This document shows positions 36,645-47,489 of a stretch of 64,000 nt of DNA, in pieces. Under the pieces are notes generated by a model. The model was not told the DNA's origin. It did not search any database and saw only the letters and a list, made by a program, of their open reading frames with translations. Origin of the DNA: Strongyloides papillosus (Eukaryota; Nematoda; Chromadorea; Rhabditida; Strongyloididae); assembly GCA_005656395.1 (NCBI GenBank), contig SRSI01000010.1, positions 1,054,001 through 1,118,000 on the forward strand, read 5' to 3'. Every line of letters starts with the position of its first letter. The stretch's first letter is position 1. Made by a program: the position numbers and the translations under genes.

Positions 36645-38641
36645 TTAAATCATGTTTTGTAATGAAGATTGAGACCCTGGAATATAATCATCACTATTAA
36701 ATAAACAACGACTACTGGCACTGTCTTCACTTTCTCCACTTCCTTCGGCAAGCGACTTCATTGCTTCTGATGCAAGATTCCTAAATTTCTCTTTATTTTC
36801 CATTTTTTCTTGAAGTGTGAATTTTCGAACAAAAAGTCTTTTCATAATATTATTATTAAAATGAGACAATATGTTTCCTCCTCCCCTCCGTTTAAACATA
36901 TCGCTTTCTTCTTGTTCCGTAAAGTAGTCTGGATTATTATCAAAATTTGTCATCTCTTGGGTTTTGCTTAAGATAACTGGAGATGTTTTTCTTTTATTGG
37001 TCCCACTACGGCTATTGCGTTCCTTTCTAGATCGACGTTTTTTGACTAACCTTCCTGAATTATCTTTCATTGACGAGTATCCAAAATCACTGGGCAAATA
37101 ATTATTTAAAAAATTAATCATTGGTAAAGCTGATCCACCCAAAAAAGTTATTGTAAATAGAATAAGAAAAAGTGTATTTGTTAATATAACACGTTTATTT
37201 TCATCTGATTCCAAATCCATGTGTAAAGCCAAGGCAAAAGCAACAGCACCACGCATTGAACTAAACCACATAATAATTTGACTTCTTAATGATATTTTTG
37301 ATCTTCTAAATTTATTTAACAAATAACTTAGAGGAAATATGTTGCCGGCCCTTGAGACAAAAAGAAGAATTAATGACCAAAATGTAAACATTGGACGGAA
37401 CTCTAAATGAAATGTAAACAACGCCATCCCAAGATACACAAAAGTACATGTTTCAGAAACAAAGGAAATTGTACGAAAAGTTTGTTGTAATGTAAGTTCA
37501 GATATTGGTGATATATTATAATGGGTATATTGACTCATTGTTATTGATGAAAACAAAATTGAAATAATACCAGAAAGAGATAAAGCTTCAGCCAAACCAT
37601 AAGGTAAGTACGAAAATATTAACAAAAGAGCAAATTCTAGTGAAGGTGTTCTCCGAAAATCAACATGTTTAAAAAGCTAAAAAAACAGTATAAAATATAT
37701 TTTAAAAATAAACATACTAAAGCAGATAATAACCCAATCAAAAATCCAAGGAAAGCAGATACGAGGAACATGTAAAAAAATCTGGTGGTTGCATACCATA
37801 AAATACCAAATATAGAATAATTTGCAAACTCGTCTCCTGTCATTCCTAATGTTGTTGAAGTAAGAGCAATAGAAACTGCATCATTCAACATACTTTCACC
37901 AAAAACTAACATATATAACTGAACATCCACTTTTAAAGCCTGAAATATTGCTAACGTTGCTACAGGATCAACAGCTGAAATCATAGAACTAAAAGCAAAT
38001 GCTTCTACTGCTGTTAGATTGTGAGATAGATAAATTTTCCCCAGTATCCATAAAGAAATTCCCATTATTAATGATGAAATTGCTGTACCAAATATTGCAT
38101 AAACCAATATAGGTATAATGTTGGCAAAAAAATTCCCCTTATGTAAATTATATCCAGATTCAAAAATAATTGGTGGTAAAAGTACCAAAAAAAAGAAATT
38201 AGGATTGAAAGATTCAACTTCAGACCAATCGTATTTTGAAAAGCTTAAGCACAAACCAATAAAAGCACCTAATAACACGACACAAAGGGATTCTGGGATG
38301 AAACGGCATTCCGTAATAATTAAAATATGAACAAGTATTGTTGCAGTAGCGATAATTGACAATATAAAAAATATTGATAGTGAATCTCTTCTTTCCATAG
38401 CTTCATTATTAATAACTTCAGATTTAACAACTGAATCTGACTTTGTCAAATTAGACATTGTAATATTTCCATTTTTAGAATTTTCTTCAACATTTACTAT
38501 AGCGTCTAATACATTTTTTTTGGAATCATCTTCTTTTTCAATAACTTTATCTTTAACAACGGAACTTGATACAAATAATATTATTATACTTAATAGAATA
38601 ATCCATTTAAAAAATGTAAAACATTTAAAACATTTACTCAT
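36645..38641 (-). CDS. Na+/H+ exchanger, NHE8 (SLC9A8) type
   Basis: Cation/proton antiporter of the NHE family. Two exons, 38641-37718 and 37676-36645, joined over a 41-bp intron in phase 0, give 651 residues. An N-terminal hydrophobic segment (residues 12-27, probable signal peptide) is followed by a hydrophilic luminal stretch with NIT and NLT glycosylation motifs, then about a dozen membrane segments. Diagnostic pieces are LLPPIIFESGYNL, SAVDPVATLAIFQAL, VFGESMLNDAVSI and, in exon 2, LFKHVDFRRTPSLEF and SYLPYGLAEALSLSGI, which match NHE8 rather than the plasma-membrane NHE1 group. NHE8 works mainly in Golgi and endosomal membranes. The tail of about 120 residues is basic and serine-rich. 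C. elegans nhx-8 is the likely orthologue, from sequence similarity only. Confidence 0.92.
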
Positions 38642-39492
38642 ATCTTATGAATATTTATAAAATTTCATGTCTTATTTAAATTAATCTATTTTTCTAAAAT
38701 AATAGTAAACTACCGTAATATATGGATTATCATAAAAAATTTGATATATACAACAGAATATTTACTTAGTAAAAATTATAGTCAAATCAACAAATTTGGT
38801 TTCAAAAAAAATTGTTCATACACTTTGTTTCCATTTGGAAAATGATGTATTAGTGTTCTCATAACGAATCAACTATATATAGAAAAATTTATCATTCTTA
38901 GGATAATAAACTACAAATATACAATTATTTGCTGTAACAAAATTATATATATGGATTTTTTTTTCTTTGTCAGAATAATAAAGTTTTTTTTTATATATTC
39001 CAATAAATATACTTATATTTTTTACTACAACATCTATAATATACCAAATATGTGATTAAACATTTGAAGTTCATTGAAATTTGTAAAGAAAAACAATAAT
39101 TTTAAATAAAATCATTTATTATAAATATTATATTATTTGTATAAATAACAAAATGGTGACAACTAATATTAATAATACGTGCATATTTTAAAAATATATT
39201 TTTATTCAACGCCATCACTAATATTAAACCTGTTTTGATCAAATCCTTTATATATTATCCATTATAAAAAGTTATCCATACTTATTTTATAAATTTTCTT
39301 GTAAAAAGTTTAAATTCCCCTACGTGGAGGATATATATTTCTTATTTTAAGGGGTGTATCATTTATTAAAAAAAAGTTTATTGGAGCAGTGCCCCTTACT
39401 TTTCAAACATTACGTGGCCAGTTAATTAAAAATTATTATTTTAGATATATATATAAAATATTATCTCTATGTATTCTAAATAAATTAAAATA
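38642..39492. promoter_or_regulatory. Shared upstream region of NHE8-like and ZnT5-like genes
   Basis: About 850 bp between divergent start codons. No coding frame is seen. A compact GC-richer piece at 39312-39425 contains inverted arms TAAGGGG (39348-39354) and CCCCTTA (39392-39398), shortly upstream of the zinc-transporter start. It may be a structured 5' element or a promoter element; nothing more can be said. Confidence 0.45.
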
Positions 39493-41888
39493 ATGTTAGC
39501 TCATGATATATTTAAAAAAGATAGAGATAGAAAGTTAACAAACTCGAAGTAAGTTTTTTTTTTATTTTTTACGAAATCCTTTATCTAATTTTTTTAAGAT
39601 CATCATCGTATTTTGGTTTATTAATATTGGCAAAAATACTAAAATGTATAGGAATATTTTTTATTGACATTCTTGAACGATCTATTCATTGTATTACATT
39701 ATTATGGCTTGTAAAAATTTTGGCATCAGTGATATTAATTCCTATTCAAAAACCACTGTCTTCAGGAAAATCGTTATCAAGGTTACGAGGTTCAATTCAT
39801 GCGAGAATTGGGCAACTTTCATTATTAAATGCTTTAGTTGAAGTTTTTTGGTTTTACGGAATAACATTTTGTGGTCCATTAAGATCAATTCTAGTATTTG
39901 AACATTCCTCAACTGTAATTCTTGTTGCATTAACATCATTTATCAAAGGTACCGAAACAACTTCAAAGACTAGAGGAGTGTTTTGTTTAATTATTGGATT
40001 TATTGCCTTATTTTTCATGGATCCAGATACAACAATTGAATCAAACCATCCTGAATCTCATGGACATCATAGTGGGTTAAACTACTTTTTCTACAAATTT
40101 TTATCGATGTTTGGTTTTGCGGATCATAAAGGAGGAATTTTTCTTTTAATGATAGCTTCATTAGTCAAAATTTATCATGATTCATCATTTAGATTATTAG
40201 CTGTTGAAATAGGAGGTCCAAAAAGATTGTACGCAATTAACACTCTTATGACGGGGATATTTTTATCACCATTAGCAATTTTAGCTTATTTATCTTCATC
40301 AAATATTGTCGATGGATATTTTTCATTTTTTACTCTTCTAATTATGGCAACACTCTTTACATTTATATTAGATTTCTACATAGAAAGTTTGTGCTTCCAA
40401 CATGTTGCCGATCCTGTAAATGCATCTGCTAGATGGTCACCAATAACAATGTTTATATGTTCATTAATATTAGCCTATGTTTGGTATCAACCATTTGAAG
40501 ATTTAGGAGGAACACATATGATATCTGGTGGTGTTGTAATAACAGTCTTTTTGTTTTGTTGTTCTTCTTATTTATTAACTAATCAACATACCCAAAAATC
40601 TCATGGTGGTTATTTTATTGGATTATCACCATCTGGTATGCCATTATTTACGACAGGTGAAGCATTCCTTCAAAAAACATCTCGATCAGTTTGGTTATTT
40701 TTACAAGATACCTTAAAAGATATTCTTTCCAATGCCGATTCTAGAAGAATATTTTATTTTTTATGCGCTAATTTAGCATTTTGTGGAATAGAATTTACAT
40801 ATGGATATTTAACAAATTCATTGGGACTTATTTCTGATGCTTTTCACATGCTTTTTGATTGTTCAGCATTAATTATGGGTTTAGTTGCATCTGTTCTTTC
40901 AAGATGGCCAGCTTCTAAAGGATATCCATATGGATATGGAAGGATTGAGATTCTCTCTGGATTTATTAATGCTATGTTTTTAGTAGTTATTGCGATTTCC
41001 ATATTTTTTGAAGCCATTGGAAGAATTATGGATCCACCTGAAATAAAGACTGATAAGCTCCTTTTTGTAGCTGTTGCTGGATTATGCGTTAACTTATTTG
41101 GAATGTATGCATTTCATGGTGATCACGGACATTCACATGGTGGCGGTTCACATGGTCATTCACATAGTGGAAATGCTAACATGAAAGGTGTATTTTTACA
41201 TGTACTTGCTGATACTTTAGGATCTGTTTTTGTTATTATTTCAACAATTTTAATTCAAATGTTTGGATGGACTTTTGTTGATCCACTCTGTTCACTTGTT
41301 TTATCAATGCTTATTCTTGGATCAGTTTATCCTCTTTTAAAAGACGCAACAGTTACTTTGATGCAAGGAGTAAGTGATGAAGAAGTTTCTGAGTACGAAG
41401 TATGTCTAGAAAAAATTCTTTCTATTGAAGGAGTTCTGTCTTTCTCTCGCGTAAACTTTTGGCAATTAAAAGGTGGAAATAATGTTATAAGTATTCATGT
41501 ACAAGTTAAGGATGAGGTTAATGAGCAAACGGTACGATGCATGATTGAAAAAATCCTCAATGATGAAGGAATTAAAGAATGTTCAATACAGATTGAAAAA
41601 AATTCATTCACCAAAAGGATTCAAACAACGTGTCCTAATTATGAATTCATTCCTCCTACTAAAAAGGGTCAATTTTTAAGAACAGTAGAACCTACTGAAG
41701 ACCACTGCCACAGCCATTCTTCGAATCATGGGCACTCTCATGGTAGTGAAAATGTGCATTCCCGAAAAGGTGAACATGGACGCTCTCATGGTAATGGACA
41801 TGGACATTCTCATGATGGTGGACATGGACATTCTCATGATTCTGGCCATGGGCATTCTCATGACTCTAAACATGGTCATAGTCATTAA
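39493..41888 (+). CDS. ZnT5-type zinc transporter (CDF family)
   Basis: Cation diffusion facilitator that moves zinc into the early secretory pathway. Exon 1 (39493-39548) carries the ATG and joins exon 2 (39599-41888) over a 50-bp intron in phase, giving 781 residues; human ZnT5 has 765. The long N-terminal half with many membrane segments, typical of ZnT5 and absent from other ZnTs, precedes the CDF core. In the core the metal-binding HxxxD pairs are visible in SDAFHMLFD and HVLADTLG, around a His loop (GDHGHSHGGGSHGHSHSG). GYPYGYGRIEILSGF also matches ZnT5/ZnT7. Unusually, the C-terminus ends in a second His-rich tail with repeated GHGHSHD units, which I do not recall in ZnT5. Confidence 0.92.
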
Positions 41889-42934
41889 TTTATTTTATTA
41901 AATGAATAAGTTGTTTTATTTCACAAAATACATTGAAAAATTAGTTTATTTAATGAAACGTTATGTACATAAATATTTTTTTAATATTCAGGAATTTCAT
42001 ATAAAATAATAAATAAATAAATTATTATTCCTACAAAATGTTAGAAGCATTTGACACTCCCCTGGTTTATTGTGAAAACTGACGAGCAACATTTACCTCT
42101 AGATTTATATTGCAATACGACGATTCTGATACATCTTAACAATGAGATGGTCAGCAGTACGCATTGCTTCAAATTCTCTTTAGTGAGAGTAGAACTTCGC
42201 CAGTACTTCTTTTGAGTAGCGAATAAATTTGTCGCACTACGGCGACACAATTGTGGTCTATTTTTCTTATATTAAATTGAGATTTTCTAGTAGTAAGAAA
42301 AATTAGTGAATTTATAAATAAATATAAAATCCATATTATACTCTAATTAGTGTAGAAATAATCTGGATTTCCTTTTGTATTTAAAATAACTCAATATTTA
42401 AAAAAAAAATTTAAGTTTTATTTATGAATCTAGTCACAAATAAAATTTAGTTTATTTTAATTCCATGTTTATGAAAAAAATAACGATTGTTCATGTCGTT
42501 TTACACTAGTCAATTTAAAGATTATGCTATTGTTTCGATATTAAATAATAATAAAATACTTATTAGAATAAATATTTAATTAATAATTGCTGCCTCTTTT
42601 ATAGTGCTTTGGTTACCATAAATTTCAATGATTGATGATTTCTTCCTTTTATTATATGTTTAATAAGGATATGAGTGACATTATAAATTATATATTTAGT
42701 ATATTGACAAAATGTGATGGTAGTTTGGATACCCTTAACAAATAATCATTTTAATACACATAATAAGTTATATTAAACAAAAGTCAGAATTTTTAGAAAT
42801 ACATCTCGTTGCTTAATAAAGGGAATTAAATTTATTAAAAAATATTTACAAATAAATACCTAGATATGTATATTTACAACATGTTAAAATTCAACTTAAA
42901 ATAATATAACATAAACTAATTTGAGATTACATTT
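41889..42934. other. Intergenic between convergent genes
   Basis: About 1 kb between the 3' ends of the ZnT5-like gene and the Myb/SANT-like gene. It is very AT-rich except for the island at about 42040-42265, described separately. No coding region that I can support. Confidence 0.5.
42040..42265. ncRNA. Possible non-coding RNA gene: GC-richer island with hairpin
   Basis: A sharply bounded block of about 38% GC (hand count over 42061-42240) in flanks well below 20%. It holds a hairpin with arms TGTCGC and GCGACA (42230-42247) and a smaller CTC/GAG hairpin near 42176-42188. On the plus strand it ends in TATTTTTC at 42259-42266, which could be a Pol III terminator. A 69-codon frame on the minus strand begins only at a non-ATG-like context and has no protein-like pattern. 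I tried to match U1, U2, U4, U5, U6, U3, SL RNA, 5S, SRP and tRNA and found no fit. Strand and exact ends are unknown. Confidence 0.35.
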
Positions 42935-44764
42935 TTAAATACTAATATTTTCTACCTCATGCGGTTCAAATTCATATGACACGATATCAATTTTCTTTGA
43001 TGTGTACAAATACTTTAACAAAGTTTTCTTAAATTGATCTGGACGTTCCATTAACACTGATAAATCTTCCCCATCATCAAGAACATTTTCGATAATATAT
43101 TTTTCCATAAGTAAATCTTGATAATGTTCTCCACAATGAAATTTGATGATCCCTTTGCCAAATTTTTTCATTGCTTTTTTATATTTTTTACGTGCACGAT
43201 CAAACGCAATTTTAGGGTAATGTGGAGAATTAATGTAAAATCTATTTCTTTCAATTTCTGAATATAAAATATTATCCTTAACGTTTGATCCTTCTCCATT
43301 TTCTAAGTTATTTATTCTCATGCTAATGTATATGAGATAGGTATCTTTTATTGATGCTCCAAAATGTCTCCATGGTAGTAAAAGTTTAATTGCTTTTTTA
43401 AATTTCTTTGTAGTTTTCATTTCCTCTTTAACATATTCTCTCATCGCGTTAATTACAAAAGAAATTGATCCTACAGTAGTATCAGAGATTTCCCGAGTTA
43501 AATTAACAATAATTGGTTTTAAAATATCGTCAAAATCATCCTCGCTTGTTAAAAGTTTTTTCATCTTTACAATTGAAGAATTTTCGATTGTGTTATAAAT
43601 ATAAGCCATTGCATAAAATGGATAATCTGTCTTCATTTTTTCAAGTGTCCATAAATGTTGAACATATACCCATGTTTTATTTACTTCTAAAGCAACTCTA
43701 GAAATATTATGATCATATTTTTTTAACAAACTTATAATCTCGTCTTTTTCTTTTTTTGTATATAACCAAATATAGTTTGTATTACTTAAAAGATTTAACG
43801 GGGAATATAGCTTTTTAAGTCTAGAAATAACCATATAGGATAATCTATTATTTAAACCTTTACAAATTTTCGGTATCATAGCAGTTTCTTCTATAAAATT
43901 GGCCTCTTCTTTTCTCGAAGTCTGTGACCTTCTATCTGATACACAGTTTCCTAAGTACCAAAATAATTCTTCTTCTTTAGTATTATAATGTTTACAAAAA
44001 TTTTTCCAATTTTTTATAATAATTTCGTCCTCCTCCTCTGAAAATGGCCCATACGTAATATTTATATTATATTTTAAAATTCTAGCTTTATAATTATCGG
44101 TTGTATGACGTCTAAGCCAATGGTAAAATGGAAATCCTTTTCTCATAATACCACCATCATCTGGTAAAAACTTTAGATTCTTGCCTTTTTTGTTGTCCTT
44201 TTGAGGTAAGAAATGTCCAATATTTATTTTTTTTGCATTATTAATTATATTATCACAAGTTTCCTCAATATCTTCATTTGGTAAGATAACCTCACCATCT
44301 TTGTCAAATATTTTTAGATGAGAAATTGGTTTTGATTTATCTTCAACTATTAAATTTACCGGTTTAATTTTTTTTGGAGGAATATTGTAATCATCCTCTG
44401 ACTCAGAAACATTCACACGATCGTCTTTATCTGGTACTTCTGGAATGGCTTCAAAAAGTTTACTTGTTTCAACATTTCCTTCAGAGAATATATCACTGGT
44501 AAAATTTAAATCTTTTTTAATTAAATTAAAAGCTTTAATCGTACGCTCTGGATGCTTACGACATATGATTTTAGACTGAGGCTGTTCTATACTTGGTGTT
44601 TCTACAATTTTCGATAACTTTTCTTCTCTTGCCATTATTTTTTTACTTTTAATTTCATCATCTGATGAATCTGTTGACATTGAGAAAATTTCTTTTGAAC
44701 TTATTTTCTTGTTTTTTCCTTTTTTCATTTTTTTCTTCTTCAGACTAATTGTATTTTTATCCAT
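42935..44764 (-). CDS. Myb/SANT-like nuclear protein
   Basis: Single-exon frame of 609 residues from the MDKNT start; upstream in-frame codons lack an ATG. The first 220 residues are highly charged and lysine-rich with acidic serine clusters (STDSSDDE, SESEDDY), suggesting a nuclear protein. A Myb/SANT-like motif begins near residue 233 (YGPFSEEEDEIIIKNWKNF), and a second, weaker one lies near 330-370 (YTKKEKDEIISLLKKYDH ending in VQHLW). This pair recalls the TTF1/Reb1 group of DNA-binding terminators, which bind rDNA or promoters, but similarity is limited and I would not name an orthologue. The C-terminal third is helical and basic. Myb-like identity is moderate, function inferred. Confidence 0.6.
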   Translation of the reverse strand: MDKNTISLKKKKMKKGKNKKISSKEIFSMSTDSSDDEIKSKKIMAREEKLSKIVETPSIEQPQSKIICRKHPERTIKAFNLIKKDLNFTSDIFSEGNVETSKLFEAIPEVPDKDDRVNVSESEDDYNIPPKKIKPVNLIVEDKSKPISHLKIFDKDGEVILPNEDIEETCDNIINNAKKINIGHFLPQKDNKKGKNLKFLPDDGGIMRKGFPFYHWLRRHTTDNYKARILKYNINITYGPFSEEEDEIIIKNWKNFCKHYNTKEEELFWYLGNCVSDRRSQTSRKEEANFIEETAMIPKICKGLNNRLSYMVISRLKKLYSPLNLLSNTNYIWLYTKKEKDEIISLLKKYDHNISRVALEVNKTWVYVQHLWTLEKMKTDYPFYAMAYIYNTIENSSIVKMKKLLTSEDDFDDILKPIIVNLTREISDTTVGSISFVINAMREYVKEEMKTTKKFKKAIKLLLPWRHFGASIKDTYLIYISMRINNLENGEGSNVKDNILYSEIERNRFYINSPHYPKIAFDRARKKYKKAMKKFGKGIIKFHCGEHYQDLLMEKYIIENVLDDGEDLSVLMERPDQFKKTLLKYLYTSKKIDIVSYEFEPHEVENISI

Positions 44765-45279
44765 GTCAAAATATAAAAAATAGAGTGGAATAAAAGTACT
44801 GAAGTGAAACAATTATTTTTGAAAAATTTTAACAATTCAAATAGTAAACCATTTTTCCACTGTTTACGTTGTAAGAAATCTAAAAATTTAGAGGAGTGTT
44901 TATTTATATAACTGGAACATCAAATCACTAGTGTATTATCATTATAATATTTTAAATCATTAATATGGTGCTCTTATTTTTAATTTCATTGATAAATTGA
45001 TTGTAAAAGAAAAAAAAAGTTAATGTGGCGTTATATCAAGACGTTGATTTTTAACAAACTTTATAAAGATATTTTTGATTTTGAATAAACATTAGTATAT
45101 ATTAAAGAAATTTTTAAAATGTTAATCAAAATTTAGTGAAATTGAACTGCTTTTTTATAAATGACTTTATCTAATAATTTATTTATAGATTAGATTATAA
45201 TTAAACTTATATCACGTATTTTAGTATTGTTTTTGATTATTGAAAGTATACTTGTATTTAATATTGATAGTTTTAGTAC
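44765..45279. promoter_or_regulatory. Shared upstream region of Myb-like and GST kappa genes
   Basis: A 515-bp AT-rich gap between divergent start codons. It should contain both promoters. A TTTTAG acceptor-like sequence ends at 45276, four bases before the GST kappa ATG. No further motif recognised. Confidence 0.4.
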
Positions 45280-45999
45280 ATGGCGTTACCTAAAATTACA
45301 CTTTATTATGATGTTATTTCACCTTATTCATGGATTGCATTTGAAGTAAGTTAACAATAAATAATAATAAAAATTCATTTTGAGACGCTTTTGCGATATG
45401 AAAACATACAATATTTTAAACTAGCATTGAAACCTGTATTTCTCGGAGGAATAATGAAAGAAACATCTAATTCTCCACCTGCAATGGTTCCTGCAAAAGG
45501 TACATACATGGTAAAGGATCTAGATATTTTATCACGTTATTATGATATGAAAATTGTACATCCAAAGGATTTCTTTGAAACTGCTATTAAACAAGGAACA
45601 TTGAAAGCAGTTCGTTTTTTGGCTGGTATTCAAAAAGAAAATGAAAAATATTTAATTCCAGCCTCAAGAGAATTTTGGAAAAGATTGTGGTTAAGAGGAG
45701 AAACTGCTTATACAAATAATGATTTTTTTGAGGTAGGAACTAAAATTGGTCTAAGTGAAAGTACTACTAACGAATTAATTAAAACAATTGACTCTTCATT
45801 TATAAAAGAAAAAATAAAACATAATACTAAAGAGGCGATTGATGATGGGGCATTTGGAGCACCCTGGATCGTTGTAGAAAAACAAAATGGTGAAAAACAC
45901 AGTTTTTTCGGCAGTGATAGAATGCCACAAATTTGTTATTTTATTGAAAAACCATTTTTAGGACCATTAGTAGAAGATAAATATAAGAACAAAATTTAA
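45280..45999 (+). CDS. Glutathione S-transferase kappa
   Basis: Kappa-class GST with a thioredoxin-like DsbA fold, found in mitochondria and peroxisomes of animals, conjugating glutathione to small electrophiles. Two exons, 45280-45345 and 45385-45999, joined over a 39-bp intron in phase 0, give 226 residues, the same as human GSTK1. The active-site stretch YYDVISPYSW carries the catalytic serine (Ser14 here). PVFLGGIMKET and PPAMVPAKG follow as in the family, and GAFGAPWIVV contains the cis-proline loop that binds glutathione. There is no obvious N-terminal targeting sequence. Its stop codon overlaps the stop codon of the convergent POFUT2 gene. Confidence 0.94.
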
Positions 46000-47264
46000 T
46001 ATTGAATCATCCATTTTGTTGGTTGTTCACAATTAAAATTATCATCTTCACATAATCTGTTAAAAGTTGTTTCTGGTAAAAAACCCATAATTTCACGATC
46101 TTCATGTATTCTAAAAGAAAACGTTGAGACGTAAGATCCAATGAAAGCACGTGCATGAGAGCAAATGTATTGATCAATGATTGATACTCCTCCATCAGAT
46201 AAATTTTTATTCTGATAACGAAATATTTCCAGTGATCCATTTATTTCATTTACAAGTTTTTCCCATTCAATATTATTACAATCACTAGATACAAATACTT
46301 TATCTATGTTATATTTTTTTGCAAAATTTTTTATTTGAAGTGCCGCTCCTTTAATCGAGGGTATATTTTTTCTGTGAGATCTGACAAAATCACCTCTTCT
46401 CCAATGTACACAGACATAGTTCCCACCGATAGCGTTTCCATGATCTTTTTTAACTAACCTCCAATCATCATCCATCAATGTTTTATCATCTATATCTGTA
46501 GAGTTAAAATTTTCTTTTCTAAATGTGTCGCCATATTCAACAAGATGCTTTGCATATCTCATTGATCTTCTAGCTTTCCAATAAAAAATATCTGAAAAAT
46601 GATCATGAAGGATTGTTTCTGTTCTATCAATAAATATAATTCTATTATTTGAGTATGATTCTATTATTGCATTAGATAATGTACTTGATTGTCCTTGTAT
46701 TGATAAACAAAGAAACTTTCTACCAGTTACATTATTTTGGTAACCGAAAAACCATCCATACCATTGATTATTCACTTTATTATAATATGTATTATCAATA
46801 CAATCTCTTTCATCATATTTAATTTCAAAATTACTTCCCCATCCTTCTTTATAATGTTGTAAATATAAAATTAAATCGATTTTTATATGTCCACCTTCTT
46901 CCTTTAAAAAATCATCGAAATCAATAACAGGAACAAATTTTTTCAATGAATTTATGTCAAAAAGACTTTTCCATGGGATTTTTTCTTCATTCTTTTTCCA
47001 ATGATGTAACCTACCAAAAGGAGGTAATACTAATACATAATTATATCCATTTTCACGTAAATGCCGTACAGTATTAGCGATGCGTAAATAAACATCTCTT
47101 CTAAGATTAAATCCTTCACCATAATTAACATCATATAATAAAAATTTTTTTTCGGATATCGAAAATTTAGACTTATTTACTTTTGAAATAGTAATATCTC
47201 CTATATTTAATTGTAGTAAAGAAAAGTATATTAAAATCAATAATAATATAGTAGTATGCATCAT
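45996..47264 (-). CDS. pad-2: GDP-fucose protein O-fucosyltransferase 2 (POFUT2)
   Basis: Adds O-fucose to folded thrombospondin type 1 repeats in the endoplasmic reticulum. Single exon, 422 residues; human POFUT2 has 429. An N-terminal signal peptide is clear (hydrophobic run at residues 5-20). The N-terminal lobe has YDVNYGEGFNLRRDVYLRIA, typical of POFUT2, with Glu in the active site region. The GDP-fucose-binding motif is GGNYVCVHWRRGDFVR, and the late motif SDGGVSIIDQYICSHARAFIG then STFSFRI matches the family. C. elegans pad-2 is the named homologue. The ATG follows a GTGCAG acceptor-like sequence. The 3' end overlaps the GST kappa coding region by four bases, tail to tail; the CNK gene lies 225 bp upstream on the same strand. 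Confidence 0.94.
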   Translation of the reverse strand: MMHTTILLLILIYFSLLQLNIGDITISKVNKSKFSISEKKFLLYDVNYGEGFNLRRDVYLRIANTVRHLRENGYNYVLVLPPFGRLHHWKKNEEKIPWKSLFDINSLKKFVPVIDFDDFLKEEGGHIKIDLILYLQHYKEGWGSNFEIKYDERDCIDNTYYNKVNNQWYGWFFGYQNNVTGRKFLCLSIQGQSSTLSNAIIESYSNNRIIFIDRTETILHDHFSDIFYWKARRSMRYAKHLVEYGDTFRKENFNSTDIDDKTLMDDDWRLVKKDHGNAIGGNYVCVHWRRGDFVRSHRKNIPSIKGAALQIKNFAKKYNIDKVFVSSDCNNIEWEKLVNEINGSLEIFRYQNKNLSDGGVSIIDQYICSHARAFIGSYVSTFSFRIHEDREIMGFLPETTFNRLCEDDNFNCEQPTKWMIQY

Positions 47265-47489
47265 TCTGCACCATAAAATAGATTAAAGTGCACTGCTTCA
47301 AGAAACAAATACTACTTCACCAAAACAATCTTAAGAGTTGTCTTATAAATAAAAAGCTTACTATTAATAAATGCGTATATACGTATATTTAAAAAAATTA
47401 ATGGAAAAAATTTATTAAATTCGTTAATATCTCAGTAGTAAATAAATTACATAAATAAAAAAGTATGAATGGATTATATACAATTAAAT

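Noticed and set aside
42041..42250. 69-codon frame on the minus strand with more GC than its neighbours
   Set aside because: No protein-like pattern, no acceptor or convincing start; the GC content is better explained by a structured RNA or regulatory island.
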